This document shows positions 1 through 11,430 of a DNA stretch of 64,000 nt, one piece after another. The notes under the pieces are model-generated. The model worked only from the letters and a program-made list of their open reading frames with translations, searched no databases and was not told where the DNA came from. A program made the position numbers and the translations under genes. Within the stretch, counting starts at the first letter, position 1, and each line of letters starts with the position of its first letter. This DNA is from Desulfoluna butyratoxydans (GTDB lineage: Bacteria; Desulfobacterota; Desulfobacteria; Desulfobacterales; Desulfolunaceae): assembly GCF_900699765.1 (NCBI RefSeq), contig NZ_CAADHO010000002.1, forward strand, positions 558,001-622,000. The letters run 5' to 3'.

Positions 1-629
1 GGCGAATAGAGTGCGCTTTCATTTCACTGCTGCTGTAGTCTGTTATTCCAACACATAAAGCACATGCACAAGGGCGGCCGATGTGATTTCAATTGGCCTT
101 GGCTGTCAGGTAATGCAAGCACATCTTCGATGTGTTCGAAGGGCTGTGTAGGAAGGGAGGGGCATGCAAAAGAGTACACTTCATGTGTTGTCAGGTTTTT
201 TCAATAGAAGGGATTTGAGATTTTTGAAATCGGATAAGCGGTCCAAGGAGTTGCTGGGCTTGTGGGGATTGTTTCCGTGCAGGCTGATATCATCGGCCCT
301 TTGCTGAGCAAGCAGGTTCCCAGGAGGGCGGTGCGTGGGCCGGTATGTGAGTAGGGTTTGCGGGTGGGGCATGCACAATTGGAAAAAGGGCCGGGAAGAT
401 TCAACTGCTGACGGTGTGCTGTAAGGGGCTTGAGGGGCGGCGTTTAAGGAGCCGGTCTCAGCAAAGACTTTTCAATGGGCTTGATTTATGTTGGTTCAGG
501 ACGTGAGGCAAGCCTGACAAAGAAGAACCCTTTGGATGGGGTTTTCTCGGGTCATCTCAAATAGTTTTCAAATTATGTTTGCTCAACAATTCAGATGGTT
601 GTCCGCCGGAGGATTGGCCTCACGTCCCT
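1..629. other. Non-coding leader of the window
   Basis: I see no convincing gene here. The only open frames are short, unlike any family I know, and lack a ribosome binding site. A degenerate box CCGCCGGAGG at 603-612 sits 18 bases past the stop codon of the minus-strand FadR-type gene. It resembles the terminal box of the intergenic hairpin elements found later in the window, which also lie next to minus-strand stop codons. A weak hairpin (AACCC and GGGGTT arms near 517-540) precedes a short T-rich stretch. Confidence 0.5.
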
Positions 630-1361
630 TTACCGCATTGCCGGCATGTTCCCCTCTCGGGTATGCTCAAAGAAATCTTTGATGTACAGAATGTGCTCGG
701 CCATGGCGGCGTAGGCGTTGCCGCTGTCGCGCCGTGCGATGGCCTCAAGGATGCGGCGGTGCTGGGTGAGGATCTCTTCGGTGCGGTCGGGCATGTCAAA
801 GAAGCGTTTCAGGCTTTCGTTGATGCCGTAGAAGATGAAGTCGTGGAAGTACTTCATCATGTGGACCTGCAGGGGGTTTCTCGTGGCGTGGGCGATGGCC
901 ATGTGGAAGTGGGCGTCTTCGTCGGTGCCCACCCGCCCTTCGGCGATGGCTTCCTCCATGGTGGCGATGCTTTTCTCCATGGTGCGGATGTCGTCCAGGG
1001 TCGCCTTTTCCGCAGCCAGGGCCGCGCCGTTGCACTCCAGGCCCATGCGCACCTCCAGGAGGTCCGTGATGGTGGCGTTGTGGGAGGCCATGAGGTCCAT
1101 GATGGGGTTGTCCTGAACCGACCCGAGGCCTCGGACAAAGGTTCCCTGGCCCTGTCGCTGATCCACCAGTCCCATGGCCACGAGCTTGTTCAGGGCCTCC
1201 CGCACCGAGTTGCGGCTCACGCCCATCTCTTTCATGAGCTCCCGCTCGGGCATGATTTTCTCCCCCGGCTTCAGGTCTCCACGGAAAATGAGGTCACGGA
1301 TCTGTTCAAAGACCTGGTCGGCAACGCGTTTGGGTTTGACAGGGGCCAGATGGCTGTTCAT
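630..1361 (-). CDS. FadR/LldR-type GntR-family transcriptional regulator
   Basis: This 243-residue protein has an N-terminal winged helix (about residues 10-78, with the recognition segment around MPERELMKEMGVSRNSVREA) and a C-terminal FCD ligand-binding domain (about 100-230, with a histidine-rich DAHFHMAIAHATRNP segment). This is the FadR subfamily of GntR regulators, which includes the lactate regulators LldR and LutR. The ATG at 1361 follows AAAGGA by about ten bases. The gene diverges from lutC-lutB, and two perfect FadR-subfamily operator cores lie between them at 1665-1695. I infer that it represses the lut operon and is released by lactate or a related organic acid. The ligand is not shown by sequence, and a glycolate or pyruvate regulator (GlcC, PdhR) would look similar. 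Confidence 0.88.
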   Translation of the reverse strand: MNSHLAPVKPKRVADQVFEQIRDLIFRGDLKPGEKIMPERELMKEMGVSRNSVREALNKLVAMGLVDQRQGQGTFVRGLGSVQDNPIMDLMASHNATITDLLEVRMGLECNGAALAAEKATLDDIRTMEKSIATMEEAIAEGRVGTDEDAHFHMAIAHATRNPLQVHMMKYFHDFIFYGINESLKRFFDMPDRTEEILTQHRRILEAIARRDSGNAYAAMAEHILYIKDFFEHTREGNMPAMR

Positions 1362-1637
1362 GGGGTCGGGTCCTTTGCTTGGAGAACGTCTGATATAAAG
1401 CCGTGCCGTTTTTTGCGTCCCGGGTGCTCTGCAGGGCCCGGGGGCGATGATCCGCCATTCGTTATCACGAAGGCGGATTTTTTGTGTGGGGTTTTTTGGC
1501 CTCGAAATGGTCGTACCTTTTTGCTGAACCCCTTCTGACTTGGTGTTTTATCAAAATCCTCACCGGGAATCAAAACAAATCAGGCGTGGCTTGTTCAGGG
1601 TATGGCGGTGTATTTCCTGTGGGTTTTGGATTTTTTC

Positions 1638-1668
1638 TTGACAGGCGGGCAACGTGTGCTTCATATTG
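1638..1668 (+). promoter_or_regulatory. Sigma-70-type promoter of lutC-lutB
   Basis: A perfect -35 hexamer TTGACA lies at 1638-1643. A 17-base spacer leads to TCATAT at 1661-1666 (ATATTG is the alternative at 1663-1668). The promoter points at lutC, which starts about 350 bases downstream, so the leader is long. The -10 overlaps the left end of the operator pair, which fits repression by blocking RNA polymerase. Confidence 0.65.
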
Positions 1669-1695
1669 GTACTACCAATTTTTGGTAGTACCAAT
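1665..1695. promoter_or_regulatory. Double LldR/FadR operator: perfect 14-base inverted repeat
   Basis: ATTGGTACTACCAA (1665-1678) and its exact complement TTGGTAGTACCAAT (1682-1695) are separated by TTT. Each arm contains a core, TGGTACTACCA or TGGTAGTACCA, that fits the FadR-subfamily consensus TNGTNNNACNA without mismatch. So there are two dyad operators in tandem, arranged as one larger dyad. They lie on the -10 of the lut promoter and between the divergent regulator gene and lutC. Binding by the 630-1361 protein is an inference from proximity and consensus. Confidence 0.8.
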
Positions 1696-2019
1696 GACGA
1701 CATGGTGGCAACCCCAGGCCCGTGACCAGCTTCCACACGCGGAAGAGATCCGGGGGGAAAGAGGGCTTCGGGCCGTTGCCATGCCATCAGGACAATGCCT
1801 TTGAAACGAACGCTGTTCAGCAGGCTGTTCGGCGCGTTAGGCGCCGATGGGTGTTTGAAGGGACGACGACGTCCCGATTCGTTTCAGGCGGTAACGAAGG
1901 ATGCCTGGTTCCAGGCGTTTTAAGGCGGCGGCCTCCGGGGTAACGGAGGGCGCACGTGTCAGGGGCCCCACATAAGCGGGGCGGTCCGGGCCGAGGCATC
2001 CACAAGCAAGGAGGGCAAC
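1696..2019. other. Long 5' leader of the lut operon
   Basis: About 320 bases between the operator and the lutC start carry no open frame that I can support. Near the end is the strong ribosome binding site AAGGAGGG (2008-2015), five bases before the GTG start. I see no riboswitch that I recognise. Confidence 0.5.
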
Positions 2020-2586
2020 GTGAGTCAGGGTGAGATTCTTGAATCCATGAAAGCGGGGGCGGAGAAGGTGGCTGCGGTTGTGGCGCCGGCTGCATCCCTT
2101 GATGAGGCGATAACCTACGCGGTCAACTTGACGGCGGAGGAGGGCGGCACCACCATGGCGGCCCCGGGCATGGTGGGTGCAGCGCGTGAGGCCCTGGCCT
2201 CAGCCTGCGCCGAAAAGGGGATTGTCCTTCTGGAGTCCCCCCTGCGGGCCCACATGAACGGGATCCACACGGCCTTTACCTGGGCGGACCGGGGCATTGC
2301 CGACACCGGTACCCTGGTGCTCAACTCCGATTCCGAGGAGCTTCGCCTGGCCACCATGCTCAGCGAAACCCATGTGGCGGTCCTTCCCACGGACAAGGTG
2401 GTCCCGGACATGGACGCCCTGGAGGGGTACATGAGCGATCATTTCAAAAAGGGCGCGGGGTACGTGGCGTTTATCACCGGGCCCAGCCGCACCGCGGACA
2501 TCGAGAGGATCCTCACCATCGGGGTGCACGGGCCTGAACGACTTCATATTTTGTTGGCAGACCTTGCGGACGGAGGTGACAAATGA
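2020..2586 (+). CDS. lutC: Lactate utilization protein LutC (LUD domain)
   Basis: This 188-residue LUD-domain protein is a subunit of the cytoplasmic LutABC-type L-lactate dehydrogenase, which oxidises lactate to pyruvate through iron-sulfur proteins. The C-terminal segment with GPSRTADIERILTIGVHGP is the LutC/YkgG signature, and VLPTDKVVPDMD is also typical. The GTG start at 2020 is fixed by AAGGAGGG at 2008-2015. Its stop overlaps the start of lutB by four bases (ATGA), so the two are translationally coupled. In Desulfovibrio vulgaris the equivalent pair is DVU3032-DVU3033, beside por and the lactate permease, and the content here matches. Regulation is probably by the divergent FadR-type protein. 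Confidence 0.9.
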   Translation: MSQGEILESMKAGAEKVAAVVAPAASLDEAITYAVNLTAEEGGTTMAAPGMVGAAREALASACAEKGIVLLESPLRAHMNGIHTAFTWADRGIADTGTLVLNSDSEELRLATMLSETHVAVLPTDKVVPDMDALEGYMSDHFKKGAGYVAFITGPSRTADIERILTIGVHGPERLHILLADLADGGDK

Positions 2587-4739
2587 TCCATACCCCTGAA
2601 ACCGATAAAGCCTTTAAAAAGCAGATCAAGGAGTCCCTGGACAAGGACTTCATGCGCAAGACCCTCAACACCTTTTCCGTGGCCTACCGCCAGTCCCGCG
2701 CCAACGCCTTTGCCGAGCTCGACCTTGACGGGTTGCGAAACGACGTGGCCTGCATGAAGGACGAGGGCATCCCCCATCTCTCCGAGCTTTTTGATGCCTT
2801 CAAGAAAAACGCCGAGGCCGCAGGTACCGTGATCCATGTGGCCCGGGATGCCGACGAGGCCAACCGGATCATCGCCGAGATCGCCAAAGAGAACAACGTC
2901 AAGAGCATCGTCAAGTCCAAGTCCATGACAGCGGAAGAGACCTTCCTCAACGACCATCTGGAAAAGGACGGCTACGAGGTGGTGGAGACCGACCTCGGAG
3001 AGTGGATCATCCAGATGCGCCACGAAGGCCCCTCCCACATGGTGATGCCCGCCATCCACCTCTCCCGGTATCAGGTGGGGGAACTCTTTTCCGGTGTTAC
3101 CGCCAGAAAGCAGGACCCCGAGGACATCGAGGGTCTGGTGAAGGTGGCCCGCAAGGAGCTGCGTCCCAAGTTTATCAACGCGGACATGGGGGTTTCCGGG
3201 GGGAACTTTGCCATCGCAGATACCGGGGCCATCGGCCTGGTGACCAACGAGGGCAACGCCCGTCTCACCACCACCCTGCCCAGGGTCCACGTGGCCCTCA
3301 TGGGCTTTGACAAGCTGGTGCCGGACATGGCTGCCGCCATGAAGATCCTGAAGATCCTTCCCCGAAACGCAACGGGCCAGGCCCTTACCTCCTACGTCAC
3401 CTGGATCAAGGGCACCAACGAGTGCGCCACCGGGCCTTCAGGGCGCAAGGTCCAGCATATCGTTTTTCTGGACAACGGCCGCTTGGAGCTGGCCAAGGAC
3501 CCGATCTTTGCCGAGGCCCTCCGGTGTATTCGGTGCGGGGCCTGTGCCAACGTCTGCCCCATCTACCGCATGGTGGGGGGGCACACCTTCGGGCATGTGT
3601 ATATCGGTGCCATCGGCCTGATCCTCACGCCCTTTTTCCACGGCAAGGAAAAAGCCCGGGAGATCGTGAAGTGCTGCCTCAACTGTCAGTCCTGCAAGAG
3701 CGTCTGCCCGTCCAAGATCGATCTGCCCTACCTTATTAAGAACGTGTACGCCAAGGTTCAGGACGAAGACGGCAAAAAGCCCTTCAAGACCCGCATGACT
3801 TCCATGCTCCTGAAAAACCGTCGGCTGTTCCATGCTGCCCTGAAGACCGCCTCCAAGATCCAGGGACCGGCCACCGAAGGACCTTACATCCGCCATCTGC
3901 CCACCTTTCTCATGGGAGAGCACAACTTCAGGCGCCTTCCGGCCATTGCCGACCGTTCCCTTCGGGACGACTGGAAAAAGGTGAAACCCAAGGTAACCAA
4001 ACCCGCTCTGAAGGTGGCCCTTTTCGGGGGCTGCGCCGGGGATTTCATCTACCCCGAGCACGGCAAGGCCTTTGCCAGGCTCTGCGAGGCGTACAACATC
4101 GCCGTGGACTACCCCATGGACCAGACCTGCTGCGGCCTTCCCACCATGATGATGGCCCAGATGGACACGGCCAAGGAGATCGCCGCCCAGAACGTGAAGG
4201 CGTTTCATGCGGGCAACTACGACTACATCGTGACCCTGTGCGCCTCCTGTGGTTCCCATATCAAGGAGAACTTTCCCAAGCTTCTGACAACCGAGGGGGC
4301 GGTGCCAGTCGATGTCCAGGCCATGGCCGACAAGCTCATCGACTTCAGCTCCTTTATGAACGACGTGGTCAAAGTAAAGGCCGAAGACTTCATGAACCTG
4401 GGACGCAAGGTGACCTACCACTATCCCTGTCACCTGGTGCGGGGACTGGATGTCACCGAGGCGCCCATGGCCCTTCTTGAGAAGGCCGGGGTAAACTTTA
4501 CGGAGTGCGACGAAAGCCAGGTCTGCTGCGGTTTTTCCGGGTCCTTTTCCGTGGATTTCCCCATGATCTCCAAGAACATGCTGGCCCACAAGCTGGACAA
4601 CGTGGAAGCCACCCAGGCAACCACCCTGGTCACGGACTGCCCGGGGTGCGTGCTCCAGCTCAAAGGCGGCATCAAGGCACGGGGCATGAACGTCACCGTC
4701 AAGCACATGGCCGAGGTGCTGCTGGAAGAAAAGAAATAA
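2583..4739 (+). CDS. lutB: Fused LutB-LutA-like lactate dehydrogenase iron-sulfur subunit
   Basis: This 718-residue protein joins two subunits that are separate in Bacillus. Residues 1-300 form a LUD domain (GGNFAIADTGAIGLVTNEGN). Two 4Fe-4S motifs follow near 315 and 365 (CIRCGACANVCP and CLNCQSCKSVCP). The last 250 residues carry two CCG-type cysteine-rich domains (CCGLPTMM and CCGFSGSF), as in LutA and GlcF. The length matches the fused protein of Desulfovibrio (DVU3033, about 717 residues). With LutC it should oxidise lactate in the cytoplasm and pass electrons to the membrane pool. The ATG at 2583 lies inside the lutC stop. A hairpin of 8-bp arms (4749-4768) follows ten bases after the stop. 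Confidence 0.9.
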   Translation: MIHTPETDKAFKKQIKESLDKDFMRKTLNTFSVAYRQSRANAFAELDLDGLRNDVACMKDEGIPHLSELFDAFKKNAEAAGTVIHVARDADEANRIIAEIAKENNVKSIVKSKSMTAEETFLNDHLEKDGYEVVETDLGEWIIQMRHEGPSHMVMPAIHLSRYQVGELFSGVTARKQDPEDIEGLVKVARKELRPKFINADMGVSGGNFAIADTGAIGLVTNEGNARLTTTLPRVHVALMGFDKLVPDMAAAMKILKILPRNATGQALTSYVTWIKGTNECATGPSGRKVQHIVFLDNGRLELAKDPIFAEALRCIRCGACANVCPIYRMVGGHTFGHVYIGAIGLILTPFFHGKEKAREIVKCCLNCQSCKSVCPSKIDLPYLIKNVYAKVQDEDGKKPFKTRMTSMLLKNRRLFHAALKTASKIQGPATEGPYIRHLPTFLMGEHNFRRLPAIADRSLRDDWKKVKPKVTKPALKVALFGGCAGDFIYPEHGKAFARLCEAYNIAVDYPMDQTCCGLPTMMMAQMDTAKEIAAQNVKAFHAGNYDYIVTLCASCGSHIKENFPKLLTTEGAVPVDVQAMADKLIDFSSFMNDVVKVKAEDFMNLGRKVTYHYPCHLVRGLDVTEAPMALLEKAGVNFTECDESQVCCGFSGSFSVDFPMISKNMLAHKLDNVEATQATTLVTDCPGCVLQLKGGIKARGMNVTVKHMAEVLLEEKK

Positions 4740-4748
4740 GCAGAGGAT

Positions 4749-4768
4749 CCGGGCACGAACGTGCCCGG
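4749..4768 (+). terminator. Hairpin just after lutB
   Basis: CCGGGCAC (4749-4756) and GTGCCCGG (4761-4768) form an 8-bp stem with a four-base loop about ten bases after the lutB stop. No T-run follows, so it may stabilise the 3' end rather than terminate. The T-tailed hairpin at 4992-5060 is the stronger terminator candidate. Confidence 0.4.
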
Positions 4769-4991
4769 TGATCCCCTGGTTTATCACTCGACTGTTCAGC
4801 TTATGCCCCCGGCGGGTCGCTTTATAAAAAAAGATCCGAAAAAAAATTTTTCAGGAACATGCCGTCATTGTTTCGGAGAAACCCGGAAAAAAGCCATTTA
4901 CGACCTGTTTGTCAAACGTATTAAGCGGTTGGCCCCCCAAGGGAAGGGGGCGCTGAAAAAAGACCCATCACATTTGATTGTTCTGACCTCG

Positions 4992-5060
4992 CCCGCCCCG
5001 GTGTTGACGACCATAGCCCCCTCCCACAGGAACATGGTGTCACCGGGGCGGGTTTTTTTT
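4992..5060 (+). terminator. Rho-independent terminator with unusually long loop
   Basis: CCCGCCCCGGTG (4992-5003) pairs perfectly with CACCGGGGCGGG (5041-5052) and is followed by eight T (5053-5060). The 37-base loop can form a small inner stem (CCAT with ATGG). It lies 250 bases after lutB and 930 bases before por. It could end the lut transcript, end a small RNA, or act as an attenuator. Confidence 0.7.
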
Positions 5061-5599
5061 ATCCACCCCAGAGGGGAGCCGGCCCAAAGGGTCCTTTCCC
5101 CGGAACGGGGCCTTCCTTTTTTCCATACGCGGGGTTCGAAAAATCGGACTTTTCCCGCTGAATCAAAGATGTTAAAAATGGAGGATGTGTGATTAACGTC
5201 CCGGTTATATACGGATATATTTCTGCGGCCCTTCTTCCGGCGTTCAAAAGGCGAAACGCCCCCGGAAAAGCCCGTTGCGGCCGGTAACGTGGATCATTTG
5301 ATGCCGTTTCGTTCACAGGGTGTATGGCCATCGGTCATGGCGTCCATGGTGCTCACCGCGGGATACGCAACGGACGGCTGTTTCGCGTGGATAACAGTCC
5401 CCGGGGCGACCCAACCGGGCCTTGGGGACCAAAAAACGTGTTTTGGCAAAAATGATTTTCCTTTCGTTTCAACCACAAGGTTCCTCCTCTCCTGACGCTA
5501 ACCTCCTCTTGAAATAGCCTTTTTTGGGCGTCGTTTTTTAAAGGTACATTCTGCTTGATCACGGGATCCGAGCAGGTAAGCGTTGTTTGCTTGAAATTG

Positions 5600-5615
5600 T
5601 GGCACGACTTTTGTA
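5600..5615 (+). promoter_or_regulatory. Candidate sigma-54 promoter of por
   Basis: TGGCACGACTTTTGTA fits the -24/-12 consensus TGGCAC-N5-TTGCA except that the -12 GC is GT. The -24 element is perfect, including the following G. The site lies 375 bases upstream of the por start. A sigma-54 activator with an intact GAFTGA motif is encoded at 11431-12882, and in Desulfovibrio vulgaris the LurR sigma-54 regulator controls the por/lactate operon. The role here is inferred. Confidence 0.5.
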
Positions 5616-5887
5616 TGTTTCCCGGGTTGTCGAAAACCGCCCCTGCGGGCGTAATGCCAAAACACCAGAACATTTTTCACCTTCTTTCCTTATATGAAAA
5701 ATTCCACTCCGCATGGGTGGTTTTCGACTTCTCATAATGCCCATATCAATCAACTGCCTGGTTTTTCAGGCGGTTTTTTCTGATTGGTCCGGGAGCCGGA
5801 GGCAGAGATTTTGTTTTTTGTGCCAACCGGCAGCACCGACACAGGCAACACACTCCGTTTGCGTTAACTCAGGCGGGGTTCATATAA

Positions 5888-9529
<3,642 letters not shown>

Positions 9530-9566
9530 GCCCCCGGTGAGCTGACACCGTAAAAAACGAAAAAAA

Positions 9567-9640
9567 CGCGCATCACCTGATGCGCGTCGAATAAAAAAAA
9601 AGCCGCCCTTTCCGGATTATTTGGAAAGGGCGGCTTTTTT
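9567..9640. terminator. Bidirectional terminator pair between por and the phasin-like gene
   Basis: CGCGCATCA (9567-9575) and TGATGCGCG (9578-9586) form a tight hairpin with an A-run before it, so it reads as a terminator on the minus strand. AGCCGCCCTTTCC (9601-9613) pairs with GGAAAGGGCGGCT (9623-9635), with T-runs on both strands. The second hairpin can end por and, from the other side, the 9678-9947 gene. Confidence 0.85.
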
Positions 9641-9677
9641 GTTTTTGAAAAGGCGGTGGCTAACCCAAGGCCCGGGA

Positions 9678-9947
9678 TCAGAGGTTGGCTGTGGTCAGCA
9701 GGTCTTCAAAGGCTTTCTGGCTCTTGGTCACCTGGCCCTTGAAGGTCTCGCGGCCCTGCTTGCATGCATCGAACCCGCTCTTGACGATCTTTTTGGCCGG
9801 CTCGGGGAAGAGGGGGTTGTCGCCGATGAGCCGGAGGGTGACCTCTTCCGCCTGCTCCTGGAATGAGCCCATGGCGTTGTAAGCATTTTCAAAACCGTTT
9901 TTGTTGAACTCGTAGGCCTTGCGGATAAAACTGGTGGTCTCACTCAT
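9678..9947 (-). CDS. Small phasin-like helical protein
   Basis: This 89-residue protein is predicted almost wholly alpha-helical, with no signal peptide or cysteine-rich motif; it has a single Cys. Segments such as AYEFNKNGFENAYNAMGSFQEQAEE and ETFKGQVTKSQKAFEDLL resemble the phasin family, which coats polyhydroxyalkanoate granules, but the match is by pattern only. The ATG at 9947 is preceded by GGAGGTGCAGC. It is monocistronic, convergent with por, and has its own terminators at 9567-9640. No PHA synthase is present in the window, so a storage role is not supported by context. A structural or stress role is equally possible. Confidence 0.65.
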   Translation of the reverse strand: MSETTSFIRKAYEFNKNGFENAYNAMGSFQEQAEEVTLRLIGDNPLFPEPAKKIVKSGFDACKQGRETFKGQVTKSQKAFEDLLTTANL

Positions 9948-10268
9948 GCTGCACCTCCGTAATATGGATGGGTTAAGGGAAGGTTATGTTGGGTAAGGCA
10001 GGTTTGTAACGTTCGAGTATTGTTTCGATAAACAATGTAACTCAATATGCACCCGTGTCAAGCGTAAAAATGTTGCAATGCAGCATAATGAGGGGCAGGC
10101 CATGTGGAATGCCCCGGGGGACGGGTGTTTTGACGCAAGGGCGGCTGCACGAAAAAAAAACAGGGGCAACGGTGCGGGTGGGGTAAGGCGGCCATGGGGA
10201 GGGTGGGGACCGGGGGCCCGGAAAAGGCCCCCGGTGAGCTTGGGGCAAAGGGGAGGGACGGGCGCGTA
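9948..10268. other. Intergenic region with a GC-rich hairpin
   Basis: No gene seen. ACCGGGGGCC and GGCCCCCGGT arms around 10209-10234 form a strong hairpin near the 3' end of the minus-strand Dabb gene. No T-run follows directly. Upstream of the phasin-like gene the sequence is AT-richer, and its promoter presumably lies there. Confidence 0.4.
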
Positions 10269-10571
10269 TCAGACGTGGTAATCCACCACCCGGCGCTCGC
10301 TCATCACCTGCTGGATAAAGGCCACGACCCGCTGGTGCTCGGGGTGGTTGGCGTAGCGGTCCAGGGCCTCTTCATCGTCGAACTCGGAGTAGAGGCAGAT
10401 GTGGGCGGTCTGACTCCCGGAGAAGATGTTGATCCCCACCTCAAAGGCTCGGATCTCGTCGATCTTGCCCACCAGGGCGTCGAGCATGGTTTTGAGCTTT
10501 TCTGCGTTCTCCGCGGCGCTGGCGCCTTTGGCTTCGTCCTTGAGTTTGAGCATCACAATATGTTTGAGCAT
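10269..10571 (-). CDS. Dabb-family (stress-responsive alpha/beta barrel) protein
   Basis: This 100-residue protein begins MLKHIVMLKLKDEAKG and contains the conserved pattern of the stress-responsive A/B barrel (Dabb) domain: a first strand ending in KLK, an internal EVGIN, a DLCLYSEF-like strand (here HICLYSEFDDEEALDRYANHPEHQ), and a final helix. These small dimeric barrels resemble ferredoxin-fold monooxygenases and olivetolic acid cyclase, and no single reaction is assigned. I chose the ATG at 10571 because GGAGGAACC precedes it. Longer upstream extensions have no ribosome binding site and no homology. It is monocistronic. Confidence 0.85.
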   Translation of the reverse strand: MLKHIVMLKLKDEAKGASAAENAEKLKTMLDALVGKIDEIRAFEVGINIFSGSQTAHICLYSEFDDEEALDRYANHPEHQRVVAFIQQVMSERRVVDYHV

Positions 10572-10701
10572 GGTTCCTCCTTCTAAAAAAACGGGTGCGC
10601 GACCCGTCCGGTTGTGCGTTGGAACCATTCCCGCCTGGCGTCCCGGCAAGAATGGCAGGGCGTCTGTTCATGACCCGTGGGGTATAGCACTTTTGGGTAC
10701 C

Positions 10702-10773
10702 AAAAAAAAAGATGAAGCCCGGCATCAACCGCTGGACGCCAAGGGGATGGGCCGAAGGGAGATGCCGGGCTTC
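10702..10773 (-). terminator. Minus-strand terminator with a long loop
   Basis: GAAGCCCGGCATC (10714-10726) and GATGCCGGGCTTC (10761-10773) pair over 13 bases without mismatch. On the minus strand nine T follow (10702-10710). The loop is 34 bases. The design is like 4992-5060 on the plus strand. No coding gene lies directly upstream on this strand until the response regulator, whose stop is 650 bases away. Confidence 0.65.
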
Positions 10774-11000
10774 AGGTTCCCCGGCTGAAGGGAACCCACG
10801 GAAGACAGGATGTCGGTTTTCAGTGACGATGGTTAAAGGCTCCCTGTAAAAGAGCCGTGTTGTTCGGTTCTTGTGTCCCGCCGTGCTCATGGTGCGGCGA
10901 TTGAGGGCCCGGGCTGCCGAATGCAGATCGGCCATCGGAGGTGCTGCACGGGAAGACGGCTGAGGGTTGGGACGCTGCGCATGGGGTTCGAAGGGAGATT

Positions 11001-11032
11001 GATGGGGGGGACCCGGACGGGTCCCCCCCATC
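11001..11032. repeat. Near-perfect 15-base inverted repeat
   Basis: GATGGGGGGGACCCG and CGGGTCCCCCCCATC are separated by two bases. The dyad is symmetric on both strands and has no T-run. It could be a protein-binding site, a mRNA-end stabiliser or a block to transcription. I cannot decide which. Confidence 0.6.
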
Positions 11033-11430
11033 AGACGCAGTTTTGGAGTATTTCTGTGTAACACTGTTAAACCCAGCAGGAGAAAGAGAATCTAACAGGT
11101 TGTCTTTGTTAATATACAAATATTATGCCATGCACAATAGAAAAGTGTAACGCGTTGATAGGTAAGGTGTTGGGAGTATGGCGCTTCCGGCGTACCAGAA
11201 AAACCGGGGCCCTTTCCGCCGCATCTTATGAAAAATAGGACCGAAAGTCCGAAATTCAGAACTCCGTCCGAAAGGGAAACAGTGGTTTCTCTCCTGGCTA
11301 GGGTATTGCCCCTTTCGGCCCGAAAAAAAGGCACTCCGTCCTGGGCCGCAGAGGCTCAACGCCTTTGAAAGCACCTGTTCAGGGGCGAAGGTACCCTGAC
11401 AGCCGCGGTGCTCAGCCCTGCCACGGGGGC

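Larger units (their letters stand above)
10572..11430. other. 860-bp intergenic region with two strong hairpins
   Basis: I support no gene here. It carries the minus-strand terminator-like hairpin at 10702-10773 and a very strong dyad at 11001-11032. The part 11100-11300 is AT-richer with several short dyads. Because the response regulator (minus strand) ends at 11431, transcripts from it would run into this region. The hairpin at 10702-10773 could end such a transcript or a separate small RNA. Confidence 0.5.

Noticed and set aside
579-1538. A long plus-strand open frame opposite the FadR-type gene
   Set aside because: It is the antisense of a clear regulator gene, has composition typical of complement frames (His/Val/Gly-rich) and no ribosome binding site.
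4761-5192. Open frame after lutB
   Set aside because: It passes through a repeat box and the terminator at 4992-5060, with no ribosome binding site or homology.
11100-11430. A riboswitch-like region after the response regulator
   Set aside because: Short dyads are present but I could not fit any known riboswitch consensus, and no gene lies downstream on the right strand.
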